A stretch of DNA of 64,000 nucleotides from Streptomyces atroolivaceus (GCF_000717025.1 NZ_JNXG01000010.1:1-64000), one strand, 5' to 3'. Counted from the first letter of the stretch, positions 23,716-33,192 are shown. The notes: a model not told the origin generated them from the letters alone. Numbers and translations: made by a program.

Positions 23716-26712
23716 ATGAGTGAGGTGGATCACTGGGCATTTCTCCCGGAGCGGGCCGTGGATGGAGTACCCTCGGCGACCCCGGGCTCACTAGTCAAAT
23801 TTGAGGAATCTGACATCGCTGTGCACAGGCTCCCTGCGGCAACGCTCAACGAGATCTCTGAACTGTCCCGCTGCTCCGCAGTCTTCCTCCCCGCGGATCC
23901 GGCCCGTACCGGCCTGATCGCGTTCTGGAATGCGGACGGTAGCACCCCTCCCGTCGATCCAGGCAGTCAGACGGAGGTGACGGTCGTCGGAAGCGACCTC
24001 GAACCGTACGCGGTCCCGGCGTTGCTGATGCCCGTGCGGGACGCGCTACCGGTCCTGACACGTGCGCGGACGAACGCTCACGCCTCCCCCTCCGCCGCCT
24101 TCTGGGGCGCCGCCGGAGTCCTCGCGCTGCAGTTCGTCGCGCGCGGACTGCTGCTGCCCGGACTGAGCCCGGCGGACCACGACGCCTGGCGTGCCGGACC
24201 GCTGTCCGCGGACGACCTCCAGCGGATCCGGACGCTGGCGGCCTCCATGCCGCCCGATGCACACGCCGTACCGCTCGACGCCGCGGCCTCTCCTGTGCTG
24301 CTGGCCGAACCCGAGTCGTTGCTGCGCTCGTTCCTCGACGCGGTGGCGGACGGACTGCCACGCACACCGGCGGCCGCGTCGGTCACGGGCGCACCCGCGT
24401 TCGCCGCCCCGGTGGCGCAGCACCTGCCCGGTCTTCGGCCATGGGCGGCCGATGTGGCGGCCGGTCACGACGCGGGCGTGCGGCTCTCCCTGCGCATCGA
24501 GGTCTCGGGGCTCGGTGACGCAGAGGGCTTGGAGGAGACAGAGGGGGCGGACAAGGCCGGCCGTGCACCCTCGTTCCGTGCGGTCCTGCAGATCCACAGC
24601 GTCCAGGACCCTGCCGTGGTCGCCGACGCGGCGGATGTATGGGCCGACCGCTCCCCCGCCGCGTCGCTGTTCGGTCCCCGCGCGCGCATGGACGCCCTGC
24701 TCGCTCTGCGGCGCGCCGCCCGCGCCTGGCCCCCGCTGACGCCCCTTCTGTCGGCTGCGGTGCCGGACGCGGTCGAGCCTGCCGACGAGGAGATCGCGGA
24801 ACTGCTCGGCCCGGCGTCCACGGCGCTCGCCGCGACGGGCGTCCAGGTGCACTGGCCCAGGGAACTGGCGAGGAAGCTCACCGCGAAGGCGGTGATCGGC
24901 CCGCAGGACGGCGGGGAGGGGCAGGATCCTCGGAGCGGATCGGACACACCCTCCTTCCTGTCGGCCGACGCCCTGCTCACGTTCGACTGGCTGTTCGCTC
25001 TCGGCGACAGGAAACTGAGCCGGGCGGAACTCGACCGGCTGGCCGAGGCGGGCAGACCGCTGGTCAGACTGCGTGACCAGTGGGTGCTCATCGACCCTGA
25101 AGACGCCCGGCGGGCCCGCGAGACGCGGGACCGCAAGGTCACCCCCATCGACGCCCTGCGGGCGGTACTGACCGGCACCACCGAGGTCGACGGCCGCCGG
25201 GTGGCGGTGGCCGCGACCGGCTGGCTCGAGCAGCTGCGCGCCCGGATCGCCGACCCGCAGTCGGAGGACCGCCGGGCGGTCGGACAGCCGGGCTCGCTCG
25301 ACGCGAGTCTGCGCGACTACCAGTTGCGCGGTCTGAACTGGCTGCACACCATGACCTCGCTCGGTCTCGGCTGCTGCCTCGCCGACGACATGGGTCTGGG
25401 CAAGACGATCACGCTCATCGCTCTCCATCTGCACCGGCAGGGCATCGAGTCGGCCGCTGGGCCCACGCTCGTGGTGTGCCCGACCTCACTGATGGGCAAC
25501 TGGCAGCGGGAGATCGAGAAGTTCGCCCCCGGCACGCCGGTGTGCCGCTTCCACGGGGGGACGCGCTCGCTCGACGACCTGGCGGACGGCGAGTTCGTAC
25601 TCACCACCTACGGCACGATGCGTCTCGACACGGCACGACTGGCGCAGGTGTCCTGGGGCATGGTCGTCGCCGATGAGGCTCAGCACGTCAAGAACCCGCA
25701 CTCGGCGACCGCCAGGCAACTGCGCACCATCGGCGGGCGGGCACGTGTCGCCCTCACCGGCACCCCGGTGGAGAACAACCTCTCCGAGCTGTGGGCGATC
25801 CTCGACTGGACGACCCCGGGGCTGCTCGGGCGGCTCGGCACGTTCCGTACCCGCTACGCGAGCGCGGTGGAGGGAGGCAACGATCCCGCGGCGGCAGAGC
25901 GGCTCGCCTCCCTGGTCCGGCCGTTCCTTCTGCGGCGCCGCAAGTCCGACCCCGGCATCGCACCGGAACTGCCGCCGAAGACGGAGACCGACCGCGCCGT
26001 GTCGCTCACGGCGGAGCAGACCGGTCTGTACGAGGCGGTGGTGCGCGAGACGCTCGACGAGATCGCCGGCGCCGACGGTTTCGCACGACGCGGGCTGGTG
26101 ATGAAGCTGCTGACGGCGCTCAAGCAGATCTGCAACCACCCGGCGCAGTACCTCAAGGAGGAGCGGCCGCGGATCGTGGACCGTTCGGGGAAGGTGGAGC
26201 TGCTGGACGAACTCCTCGACACGATCCTCGCCGAAGGCGCGAGCGTGCTGGTGTTCACCCAGTACGTGCGGATGGCTCGGCTGCTGGAACAGCATCTGGC
26301 GGCGCGCGGCGTCCTCACCCAGTTCCTGCACGGGGGCACCCCGGTCGCCGAGCGGGAGGCCATGGTGAACCGCTTCCAGGAGGGCGAGGCTCCGGTGTTC
26401 CTGCTGTCGCTCAAGGCCGCGGGCACGGGACTCAACCTCACCCGGGCCGGTCATGTCGTGCACTTCGACCGCTGGTGGAATCCGGCCGTGGAGGCACAGG
26501 CCACGGACCGTGCCTACCGGATCGGGCAGACGCAGCCGGTGCAGGTGCACCGGCTGATCGCCGAGGGCACCATCGAGGACCGGATCGCCGCGATGCTGGC
26601 CCGGAAACAGGGGCTCGCGGACGCGGTACTGGGCAGCGGCGAGGCCGCACTCACTGAACTGAGCGATGCCGAGCTGGCCGACCTGGTCCAACTGCGAGGG
26701 GGCGCACGATGA
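23716..26712 (+). CDS. SNF2-family DEAD/DEAH-box helicase
   Basis: A 998-residue ATPase. Residues 1 to about 490 form a non-catalytic N-terminal region (SNF2_N-type, DUF3670-like) of the bacterial SNF2 group. Residues 530-690 are the first RecA-like lobe with LRDYQLRGLNWL, Walker A DDMGLGKT (around 557), DEAQH (around 652) and LTGTPVENN. The second lobe has VFTQYVRMARLLEQHL, LLSLKAAGTGLNL and RAYRIGQ (around 932). It should translocate on double-stranded DNA without unwinding and may remodel DNA-protein complexes. GAAGG precedes ATG 23716. Its stop overlaps the SWIM gene start by 4 nt, so the two are co-translated. Confidence 0.92.
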   Translation: MSEVDHWAFLPERAVDGVPSATPGSLVKFEESDIAVHRLPAATLNEISELSRCSAVFLPADPARTGLIAFWNADGSTPPVDPGSQTEVTVVGSDLEPYAVPALLMPVRDALPVLTRARTNAHASPSAAFWGAAGVLALQFVARGLLLPGLSPADHDAWRAGPLSADDLQRIRTLAASMPPDAHAVPLDAAASPVLLAEPESLLRSFLDAVADGLPRTPAAASVTGAPAFAAPVAQHLPGLRPWAADVAAGHDAGVRLSLRIEVSGLGDAEGLEETEGADKAGRAPSFRAVLQIHSVQDPAVVADAADVWADRSPAASLFGPRARMDALLALRRAARAWPPLTPLLSAAVPDAVEPADEEIAELLGPASTALAATGVQVHWPRELARKLTAKAVIGPQDGGEGQDPRSGSDTPSFLSADALLTFDWLFALGDRKLSRAELDRLAEAGRPLVRLRDQWVLIDPEDARRARETRDRKVTPIDALRAVLTGTTEVDGRRVAVAATGWLEQLRARIADPQSEDRRAVGQPGSLDASLRDYQLRGLNWLHTMTSLGLGCCLADDMGLGKTITLIALHLHRQGIESAAGPTLVVCPTSLMGNWQREIEKFAPGTPVCRFHGGTRSLDDLADGEFVLTTYGTMRLDTARLAQVSWGMVVADEAQHVKNPHSATARQLRTIGGRARVALTGTPVENNLSELWAILDWTTPGLLGRLGTFRTRYASAVEGGNDPAAAERLASLVRPFLLRRRKSDPGIAPELPPKTETDRAVSLTAEQTGLYEAVVRETLDEIAGADGFARRGLVMKLLTALKQICNHPAQYLKEERPRIVDRSGKVELLDELLDTILAEGASVLVFTQYVRMARLLEQHLAARGVLTQFLHGGTPVAEREAMVNRFQEGEAPVFLLSLKAAGTGLNLTRAGHVVHFDRWWNPAVEAQATDRAYRIGQTQPVQVHRLIAEGTIEDRIAAMLARKQGLADAVLGSGEAALTELSDAELADLVQLRGGAR

Positions 26713-27998
26713 ATGACAGTCACGAGCCGGAACGTACCTTCGCCGCACTTCCGCCCACTCAGGGCCTCGGATTCGCCTCCTCCTGGTGGGGGCGGGCGTG
26801 GCTGAAGGCACTGGAGGACACGGCACTCGACGGTGCACAGCTCAAGAGGGGACGGAAGCTGGCCCGCGAGGGCAGGGTCGGCGCGGTGTCCGTCCGGCCC
26901 GGCCGGCTCACCGCGGTCGTGCAGGACCGCGACTCGACGGCGTACCGCAGTGACGTGCTGCTCCAGGAGCTGAGCGAGGAGGAGTGGGACCGTTTCCTGG
27001 ACATGGCGTCCGAACGGTCGGGGCACATCGCCGCACTGCTCGACCGTGAGATGCCACCGCATCTGGTGGAGGACGCGGCTGCCGCCGGCCTCGATCTGCT
27101 GCCGGGGATCGGCGACCTGGAGCCCGAGTGCAGCTGCGAGGCGTGGGACCACTGCCCGCATTCGGGGGCCTTGTGCTACCAGGTGGCACGGTTGCTCGAC
27201 CAGGACCCCTTCGTGCTGCTGTTGTTGCGGGGGCGCGACGAGCGACGGCTGCTCGACGAGTTGCAGGACCGCAGCGCCGCGCGTGCGGTCCGGACGGGTG
27301 GTGGGCCGCCGGCGGAGGATCCGGCCGGCGGGCCGGGGTCGCAGGGAGTACGGGCCGACGAGGCGTACGCGGCGCGCGACATCCTGCCGCCGCTGCCTCC
27401 TCCCCCGCCCCTGCCTGCGGAACCGGGCGTGCCGCCTTCGCTCGACGTGGAGGCGGAACCGCATACGGGCATCGACTCCGCGGCTCTGGAGTTCCTGGCG
27501 GCGGACAGCGCCGCACGGGCGTTCGCGATGCTGGCGGAAGCTCTGGCCGTGGGTCACGAACAGCAGCCCCTGGAGGCCGGCTTGACCGCGGAACAGGATG
27601 CGGTGCGGCTGGCTGCCGACGGCAGGCCCGACGACCGGATCACGGCGCGCCTCGGCACGGTGGCGGGACGCGGGCCGGCCGGGCTCGATGCCGCGGTGCG
27701 GGCCTGGCGTTACGGCGGGCCGGCCGCGCTGACGGTGTACGACGAGGAGTGGCTACCGGGCCAGGAAGAGCTCGCCCGCGCCCGGGCGCAGCTCGCCGCG
27801 GCTTGGGACGAGGGCGAGAGCCCGCAGCTCCGTGCGGCCGGGAACCGCTGGACCGTGGTCGGTTCGGGTGTCCAGCTGCGGTACGGGCGCGACGGGCGAT
27901 GGTGGCCGTATGCCAAGGAGCGGGGCCGGTGGGTGCCGGCCGGCCCGGCGGAGGACGATCCGGCGGCCGCCCTGGCCGGGGTGCTGTCGGGCCCCTGA
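26709..27998 (+). CDS. SWIM zinc-finger protein partnered with the SNF2 helicase
   Basis: A 429-residue protein. The N-terminal SSWWGRAWLKALE segment and RGRKLAREGRV are typical of bacterial SWIM proteins found beside SNF2 ATPases. The SWIM motif C-x-C-x(n)-C-x-H is seen at CSCEAWDHCPHSGALCYQVA (around residues 141-160). The C-terminal half is Pro-rich, then helical, with an end region (GNRWTVVGSGVQLRYGRDGRWWPY) predicted to form strands. SWIM domains bind DNA or proteins. The ATGA overlap with the helicase gene argues for one complex. The biological target is unknown. Confidence 0.85.
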   Translation: MNDSHEPERTFAALPPTQGLGFASSWWGRAWLKALEDTALDGAQLKRGRKLAREGRVGAVSVRPGRLTAVVQDRDSTAYRSDVLLQELSEEEWDRFLDMASERSGHIAALLDREMPPHLVEDAAAAGLDLLPGIGDLEPECSCEAWDHCPHSGALCYQVARLLDQDPFVLLLLRGRDERRLLDELQDRSAARAVRTGGGPPAEDPAGGPGSQGVRADEAYAARDILPPLPPPPPLPAEPGVPPSLDVEAEPHTGIDSAALEFLAADSAARAFAMLAEALAVGHEQQPLEAGLTAEQDAVRLAADGRPDDRITARLGTVAGRGPAGLDAAVRAWRYGGPAALTVYDEEWLPGQEELARARAQLAAAWDEGESPQLRAAGNRWTVVGSGVQLRYGRDGRWWPYAKERGRWVPAGPAEDDPAAALAGVLSGP

Positions 27999-28107
27999 GG
28001 CCCGGGGGTTGCTCGTCGCGTACGGTCTCCGTCCGGGCGGAACCGTACGGTGGGGCGGCGCGTGTAGAGCCGTAGACCGGAACCACGTACCACGCACAGG
28101 AGTGCTG

Positions 28108-28689
28108 ATGCAGCGCAGACGGATTCTTCAGGGGGCCGCGGTCACGGCCGCCGCGGCGCTCCTTCCGGCGTCCGTCCGGGCCGTGGCCGCCCCCACGGCT
28201 GAGACGGATCACCCCCGAGCGCAATGGCATCCGGCTTCCGCGTCCAACTACACGCCCTCGAGCCGCCCTTCGGCACACCGGGTGGACCAGGTCATCATCC
28301 ATGTCGCACAGCAGACGTTCACCCAGACGATCGGCATCTTCCAGAATCCGGCCAAGCAGGTGTCCGCCCACTACGTGGTGCGTTCGGGCGACGGCTTCGT
28401 GGCCCAGTGCGTGCGGGAACAGGACATCGCCTGGCACGCGGGGAACTGGGACAACAACACCCGGAGCATCGGCATCGAGCACGAAGGCTGGGTCGACCAG
28501 CCGTCGTACTTCACCCACACGATGTACGCGCGGTCGGCGAAGCTGACGGCGGACATCTGTGACCGCTACGGCGTGCCCAAGGACCGCGCGCACATCATCG
28601 GCCATCACGAGGTCCCGGGCAGCGACCACACCGACCCCGGGGTCCACTGGGACTGGGTGCGCTACATCCGCCTCGTCAACCTGGCCTGA
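28108..28689 (+). CDS. Secreted N-acetylmuramoyl-L-alanine amidase (Amidase_2)
   Basis: A 193-residue exported amidase. A basic, hydrophobic leader (MQRRRILQGAAVTAAAALLP) ends in an Ala-rich cleavage region near residue 29. The amidase_2/PGRP-like domain has the zinc ligands HVAQ (in VIIHVAQ), GIEHEG and the C-terminal HTDPG in DHTDPGVHW, plus AQCVREQDIAWHAGNWDNN. It would cleave the amide bond between MurNAc and the stem peptide. AGGAG precedes ATG 28108. A terminator is shared with the convergent kinase gene. Confidence 0.87.
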   Translation: MQRRRILQGAAVTAAAALLPASVRAVAAPTAETDHPRAQWHPASASNYTPSSRPSAHRVDQVIIHVAQQTFTQTIGIFQNPAKQVSAHYVVRSGDGFVAQCVREQDIAWHAGNWDNNTRSIGIEHEGWVDQPSYFTHTMYARSAKLTADICDRYGVPKDRAHIIGHHEVPGSDHTDPGVHWDWVRYIRLVNLA

Positions 28690-28696
28690 TACCCGG

Positions 28697-28737
28697 CCGG
28701 CGGGTGGCGGTGGAGCGATTCCCCCGCCACCCGCCGG
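28697..28737. terminator. Bidirectional terminator between the amidase and kinase genes
   Basis: 14-bp perfect stem CCGGCGGGTGGCGG (28697-28710) and CCGCCACCCGCCGG (28724-28737), with a 13-nt loop. Confidence 0.75.
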
Positions 28738-28752
28738 GCCTGGTGAGATCGG

Positions 28753-30570
28753 TCAGCCCGCCGCGTTGCGCCAGACCGTCAGGTCCAGGGTCATGTACTT
28801 GCTCGGCGAGTCCTCGGCCGAGAAGCCCTGGACCGTCACGAGGCCGATGTGGCCCGTGCCCGTGAACACGCAGACCTGGCGGCCCTTCGACAGCTTCTCG
28901 GTGGCGATGTTCTCCGCGAACCTGGTGTCCGCACGGCACGCCTCGAGCGACCCCACCTGCGACGGGTCGAGCAGCACGAGCTTTCCGTCCGTGCTCTCCG
29001 CGTCGAGGTAACCACCCGTGTCGTAGGAGAGTTCGTACCCGGCGTCCTCGCCTTCCTGAGGGCGTACGTCCTCATCCGCGAGCGTCAGGTGGTAGCCCGC
29101 GGTGAGGTTGATGCCGTTGTACTCGGCGGGCTCCGGGGCGGGCTTGTCCCCCGCCTCGTCGACCGAGGTGTCCGCAGGCTTCGCGTCCGGCTCCGGCGTC
29201 CCGCCCGTGCCCTTCTCCTGCCCGCCCTGGGGCGCACTGCCGCCCTGCGTCTGCTTCTCGTCGTCCTTGCCGAGCAGGTACGCCGTGGCGCCGCCCGCGA
29301 TTCCGAAGACCAAGGCGGCCGCGAGAACGATGAACAGGCCGCGCCGCCCCGCACTCTCCTTCGGCACGGGAGGCTGGTTCATGGTGGCGGGCATGGGGTG
29401 CCCGGCCCCGGGATAGGCCTGCGCGGGGTATTGCGTGGGCCCGTAGGCACGACTCCGAGCGCCCGCCGGCTGTGTGGGGTGATGCGGCTGGTGGGGGCGG
29501 TAGGGCTGCGGCGGGCCGAATCCCGGGGGCGGAGTGGCCGGAGCCTGGGAGGTCGGGGCCGGGGAGACGGGCGCGGTGGCTGAGTAACCCGCGCTCGGGG
29601 CGCTGGCGGGGGCAGCGGCCGGGGGCGGCGGCGTCCGGACGGGAGCGGGGGCCGCCGCGCGTACGGTGATGTCGGCGGCCACCGGGGCGGGAAGCCAGTC
29701 CTCGGGGCGGCGCAGTACCGTCTCCGCGTTCGCCGTCCGGCACAGTTCGATGATCTCGGCGATCGACGGCCTGCCCGCGGGATCCTTCGTGAGGCAGCGG
29801 GTGACGAGATCCGTCAGCCGGGCCGGAACCGCCGTGAGGTCGGGCTCTTCGTGCACGATCCGGTAGAGCACTCCATGGGACGTACCCTCGCCGAAAGCCG
29901 GGGCGCCCGTGGCCGCGTACGCCGCCACCTGCCCCAGGGCGAAGATGTCGGTAGCCGGTGTCACCTTGCGCCCGGCGGCCTGTTCGGGTGCCATGAACGA
30001 GGGCGTGCCGATGGTCACGCCACTGCCGGTGAGAGAGGTCGCGTCGGCCGCGTAGGCGATCCCGAAGTCGATGACCCGCGGGCCGTCGGCGGCGAGCAGC
30101 ACGTTGGACGGCTTCAGGTCCCGGTGGACGATGCCCGCGCCGTGAATGACGTGGAGCGCCTCCGCCATGCCGGCGATCAGCAGCAGCACGGCCTGCACGG
30201 GCAGCGCTCCGTGCGCGACCACCGCGTCCGCGAGCGAGGGGCCGGGTACATAGGCGGTCGCCAGCCACGGCTGGGAACCGTCGGCGTCGGCGTCGATCAC
30301 GGGGGCGGTGAACAGACCCTGCACCCGCTGGGCCGACTGCACCTCCTGGGCGAAGCGGCGCCGGAATTCCGGGTCCTCACCGAACTCGGGGCGGATCACC
30401 TTGATCGCCACGGGCCGCCCGCCCGGTGTGTACGACAGATAGACCTTGCCCATCCCGCCCGCGCCGAGCTTGGCGGCGATCCGGTACCCGGCGATCGTGG
30501 CCGGGTCGTCCCCCGCCAGGGGCTGGAAGATCTGGGAACTGCTGCCCGGGTCCTGCTGCTGACCGCTCAT
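28753..30570 (-). CDS. Membrane-anchored Ser/Thr protein kinase (PknB-type)
   Basis: A 605-residue Hanks-type kinase. Kinase domain features are the Gly-rich loop LGAGGMGKVY (residues 35-44), Lys57 in VAIKVI, HRDLKPSN (149-156), DFG (168-170), an activation loop ending GTPSFMAPEQ, and DIFALGQVAAYA. A Pro/Ala-rich disordered linker follows, then a transmembrane helix (GLFIVLAAALVFGIAGGATAYLLG) and an extracellular Asp/Glu-rich linker. A C-terminal domain of about 110 residues (YHLTLADEDV... FTGTGHIGLVTVQGF) may be the sensor. No PASTA repeats are seen. GGGGGAG lies 11 nt before ATG 30570. Confidence 0.92.
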   Translation of the reverse strand: MSGQQQDPGSSSQIFQPLAGDDPATIAGYRIAAKLGAGGMGKVYLSYTPGGRPVAIKVIRPEFGEDPEFRRRFAQEVQSAQRVQGLFTAPVIDADADGSQPWLATAYVPGPSLADAVVAHGALPVQAVLLLIAGMAEALHVIHGAGIVHRDLKPSNVLLAADGPRVIDFGIAYAADATSLTGSGVTIGTPSFMAPEQAAGRKVTPATDIFALGQVAAYAATGAPAFGEGTSHGVLYRIVHEEPDLTAVPARLTDLVTRCLTKDPAGRPSIAEIIELCRTANAETVLRRPEDWLPAPVAADITVRAAAPAPVRTPPPPAAAPASAPSAGYSATAPVSPAPTSQAPATPPPGFGPPQPYRPHQPHHPTQPAGARSRAYGPTQYPAQAYPGAGHPMPATMNQPPVPKESAGRRGLFIVLAAALVFGIAGGATAYLLGKDDEKQTQGGSAPQGGQEKGTGGTPEPDAKPADTSVDEAGDKPAPEPAEYNGINLTAGYHLTLADEDVRPQEGEDAGYELSYDTGGYLDAESTDGKLVLLDPSQVGSLEACRADTRFAENIATEKLSKGRQVCVFTGTGHIGLVTVQGFSAEDSPSKYMTLDLTVWRNAAG

Positions 30571-30613
30571 TGACTTGGTACTCCCCCGAAGGACGCTGAT
30601 GGCGAACGGCACC

Positions 30614-32314
30614 CTATCCAAGTGGAGGGGAACCTTCGCCTCCGCCTGGTTTCCGTATCCGAACCCCGGCGTCGTGCGTGTCCGCCCCGCGGCCGTCCTC
30701 ACCCGGGCGTTCCTGTGAGTCGGTTCCCTCCGCAGTGCTCTCCTCGTCCACCGTCGAGGGCCCCATGGCGCCTCCGCCGCGCAGGCGTTCCAGGTCGGAG
30801 GACCGGACCTGGACGACCAGCAGAGCGATCAGCGCCGCGACGACGGAGAACACGGCGGCTACGACGAAAGCGCTGGAGACACCCGACGCGAGCACCTGAT
30901 CACCCCACGGTGCGGGGAGTTCACCCGTCCTGCGGAACTCCGACTGCTGGGCGGGGGTCGCCTCGGCGAGGAAGCGGGGCACCTGGCTTGTCGCCTCGTC
31001 GCGGCTGGCCGTGCCGAACACCGTGACCAGGATGGACAGTCCCAGCGAGCCCCCGACCTGCTGGGTGGCGTTGAGGACTCCGGAGGCGGCTCCCGCCTCT
31101 CTGGGAGCCACGCCCGACACCGCCATCAGCGTCAAGGACACGAACTGCATGCCCATGCCGAAGCCGAAGACCAGGATGGGCCCGAGAATACTGCCCAGGT
31201 AGGTGCTGTTGACATCGGTCAGTGTGAGCCAGCCGAGTCCCGCCGCCGCCAGGATCGCGCCCACCACCATGAAGGGTTTGGGGCCCCACCTGGGCAGCAG
31301 CTGCGAGGCGAGTCCCGCACTGACCGCGATGATCGCGCTCACCGGCAGGAAGGCCAGGCCGGCCCGCAACGGGCTGAAGTCGAGGATGTTCTGCACGAAG
31401 AGGGTCAGGAAGAAGAACATGCCGAACATCGCCGCGGCCAGGCTCAGCATCATCCCGTAGGCGCCGGCACGATTGCGGTCCCGGAACATGCGCAGGGGCG
31501 TGATGGGCTGCCGCGACCGGCGTTCGACGGCCAGGAAGAGCGCGAGGAAGACCACGGCGCCCACGAACGCCCCGACGGTCAGGGCGTCGGTCCAGCCGTC
31601 CTCGGAGGCCCGGATGAAACCGTAGACGAGCAGCACCATGCCGAGCGTGGAGGTGAGCGCGCCGAGAAGGTCGAAGTGGCCGGGGTGGCGTTCGGATTCC
31701 CTGATGTAACGGGGCGTCGCGAGGGCGATCAGCAGGCCGATCGGCACGTTGACGAAGAGCACCCATCGCCAGTCGAGCCACTCGACCAGGAGGCCGCCCG
31801 CGAGCAGTCCGATCGCGCTTCCGCCCGCGGACACCGCGGCGAACACGCCGAACGCCCGGTTGCGCTCGGGTCCTTCGCGGAAGGTCGTGGTGATGAGCGA
31901 GAGCGCGGTCGGTGAGGCGATGGCACCGCCGACGCCCTGCAGGGCACGCGCTGCGAGGAGTTGCCAGGACTCCTGCGAGAGGCCGCCCAGCAGCGAGGCC
32001 AGCACGAAGAGCAGCACGCCGAAGACGAAGACCCTGCGACGCCCGAGAATGTCACCCAGCCGCCCGCCGAGCAGAAGCAGCCCGCCGAAGGTCAGGGTGT
32101 AGGCGTTGATCACCCACGACAGACTCTCGGTCGAGAAGCCGAGGGAGGTCTGGATGTGCGGCAGGGCGATGTTCACGATGGTGATGTCGAGAACCACCAT
32201 CAGCTGGCACGAGGCGATGATGAGCAGAGCGATCCCCTTGCCGCGGCCCCGCTCCGGGGCTTCGGCAATCGGCGAGGACTTCGCTCGGGAATCGGTCATT
32301 GCGATACGTGCCAT
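30614..32314 (-). CDS. MFS transporter, DHA2 (14-helix, EmrB/QacA-type) drug efflux family
   Basis: A 566-residue multidrug-type proton antiporter. Helix 1 has the DHA2 signature LDITIVNIALPHIQ, followed by SWVINAYTLTFGGLLLLGGRLGDILGRRRVF (motif A), LQGVGGAIASPTALSLI (motif C region) and a C-terminal Glu/Asp-rich tail. About 14 membrane segments are visible. The substrate is unknown. ATG 32314 or ATG 32299 is the start. A reading frame extending to 32347 would begin inside the operator, upstream of the predicted transcript start, and is rejected. The promoter and palindromic operator upstream suggest a repressor that is not encoded next to it. Confidence 0.88.
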   Translation of the reverse strand: MARIAMTDSRAKSSPIAEAPERGRGKGIALLIIASCQLMVVLDITIVNIALPHIQTSLGFSTESLSWVINAYTLTFGGLLLLGGRLGDILGRRRVFVFGVLLFVLASLLGGLSQESWQLLAARALQGVGGAIASPTALSLITTTFREGPERNRAFGVFAAVSAGGSAIGLLAGGLLVEWLDWRWVLFVNVPIGLLIALATPRYIRESERHPGHFDLLGALTSTLGMVLLVYGFIRASEDGWTDALTVGAFVGAVVFLALFLAVERRSRQPITPLRMFRDRNRAGAYGMMLSLAAAMFGMFFFLTLFVQNILDFSPLRAGLAFLPVSAIIAVSAGLASQLLPRWGPKPFMVVGAILAAAGLGWLTLTDVNSTYLGSILGPILVFGFGMGMQFVSLTLMAVSGVAPREAGAASGVLNATQQVGGSLGLSILVTVFGTASRDEATSQVPRFLAEATPAQQSEFRRTGELPAPWGDQVLASGVSSAFVVAAVFSVVAALIALLVVQVRSSDLERLRGGGAMGPSTVDEESTAEGTDSQERPGEDGRGADTHDAGVRIRKPGGGEGSPPLG

Positions 32315-32324
32315 GCGAGTCGGC

Positions 32325-32344
32325 AGTGAACGGAAACGTTCACT
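32325..32344. promoter_or_regulatory. Palindromic operator of the DHA2 transporter gene
   Basis: AGTGAACG (32325-32332), GAAA, CGTTCACT (32337-32344): perfect 8-bp arms starting 6 nt after the predicted -10 box, where a TetR- or MarR-type repressor of an efflux gene would bind. Confidence 0.55.
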
Positions 32345-32349
32345 CATCG

Positions 32350-32379
32350 ACGTTAGGACGGGCCGAACGGGACCGCCAA
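32350..32379 (-). promoter_or_regulatory. Predicted promoter of the DHA2 transporter gene
   Basis: On the minus strand TTGGCG (32379-32374), 18-nt spacer, TAACGT (32355-32350). It leads into the palindromic operator and then the transporter start. Confidence 0.45.
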
Positions 32380-32429
32380 TCGATCACGCGGCAGACGCAC
32401 GGACGCTCGTCCGCACGCTCGTCCGAGGA

Positions 32430-32457
32430 CCCCGCCGGACACGCATGGCCGGCGGGG
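32430..32457 (-). terminator. Terminator hairpin downstream of the LPMO gene
   Basis: CCCCGCCGG (32430-32438) and CCGGCGGGG (32449-32457), 9-bp perfect stem, 10-nt loop, 26 nt past the LPMO stop. Confidence 0.65.
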
Positions 32458-32482
32458 CCGTGGGGGGAGGGAAGGGCCGGGG

Positions 32483-33151
32483 TCAGGTGAAGTTCACGTC
32501 ACTGCACAGGAAGTACGTCTGGTCCATGTGCGAGGCCTGCCAGATCGTGTAGACCACATGCCGGCCGCTGAGGCCCGAGGTGCTCACCGGGATCTCGTAG
32601 TTCTGGCTGGGGGCGTAACCGCCGGTCTCGGCGACCAGCTGGAGGTCACCCCAGGTCAGAGCCTCGGTGGCGGGGTCGAAACCCTGCCGCGAGACATAGA
32701 CCTTGAAGTAGTCGGCACCGTGGCTGGCCTGGTCGTACAGCTTCACCGTGAAGTCATCCGTGACGTCCGTGGTCTTCCACGCACCCACCGTGTCCAGCGA
32801 GTTGTACCGCCCGCTCTCGGCCCGACCGCCGCTGCACAGCTGGCCGTCGGGTACGACGGCAGGGAAATTGCCGCCGGAGCCGTTGCGGTACAGCCCGTTC
32901 CAGTTCCACATGGCGTTGGGATCGGCCTGCCACGCCTGCCAGCACATGGGGTCTTCCTGCGCCATGGCGGGGTTCTGGAAGTCGCCGCCCCAGCGCAGCC
33001 AGCAGCCGTAGTTGCGGGAGGCCGGGTCGACGACGGAGCCGTGGGCGCTCGCAGTGCCTGTCCATGGGAGAAGACAGAGGACGGCAGCGACGAATACGCC
33101 GCCGAGCCGCAGTACCCAGCCGCCTAAGTTGACGCGATCATGACATGTCAT
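32483..33151 (-). CDS. Secreted AA10 lytic polysaccharide monooxygenase
   Basis: A 222-residue copper monooxygenase that oxidatively cleaves crystalline polysaccharide. The signal peptide ends TGTASA, leaving His37 as mature residue 1 (HGSVVDPASRNYGCW). The second histidine-brace ligand is His144 in DQASHGADYF, and the axial Phe is Phe214 in QTYFLCSDV. The single domain has no carbohydrate-binding module. The sequence closely recalls the Streptomyces AA10 enzyme with mixed chitin/cellulose activity (ScLPMO10B-like). The CebR-like box upstream argues for a cellulose role. GGAG lies 8 nt before ATG 33151. Confidence 0.93.
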   Translation of the reverse strand: MTCHDRVNLGGWVLRLGGVFVAAVLCLLPWTGTASAHGSVVDPASRNYGCWLRWGGDFQNPAMAQEDPMCWQAWQADPNAMWNWNGLYRNGSGGNFPAVVPDGQLCSGGRAESGRYNSLDTVGAWKTTDVTDDFTVKLYDQASHGADYFKVYVSRQGFDPATEALTWGDLQLVAETGGYAPSQNYEIPVSTSGLSGRHVVYTIWQASHMDQTYFLCSDVNFT

Positions 33152-33192
33152 GGTGCGATCTCCATTCAGGGAGGTGGGGGGATCCACCGGCG

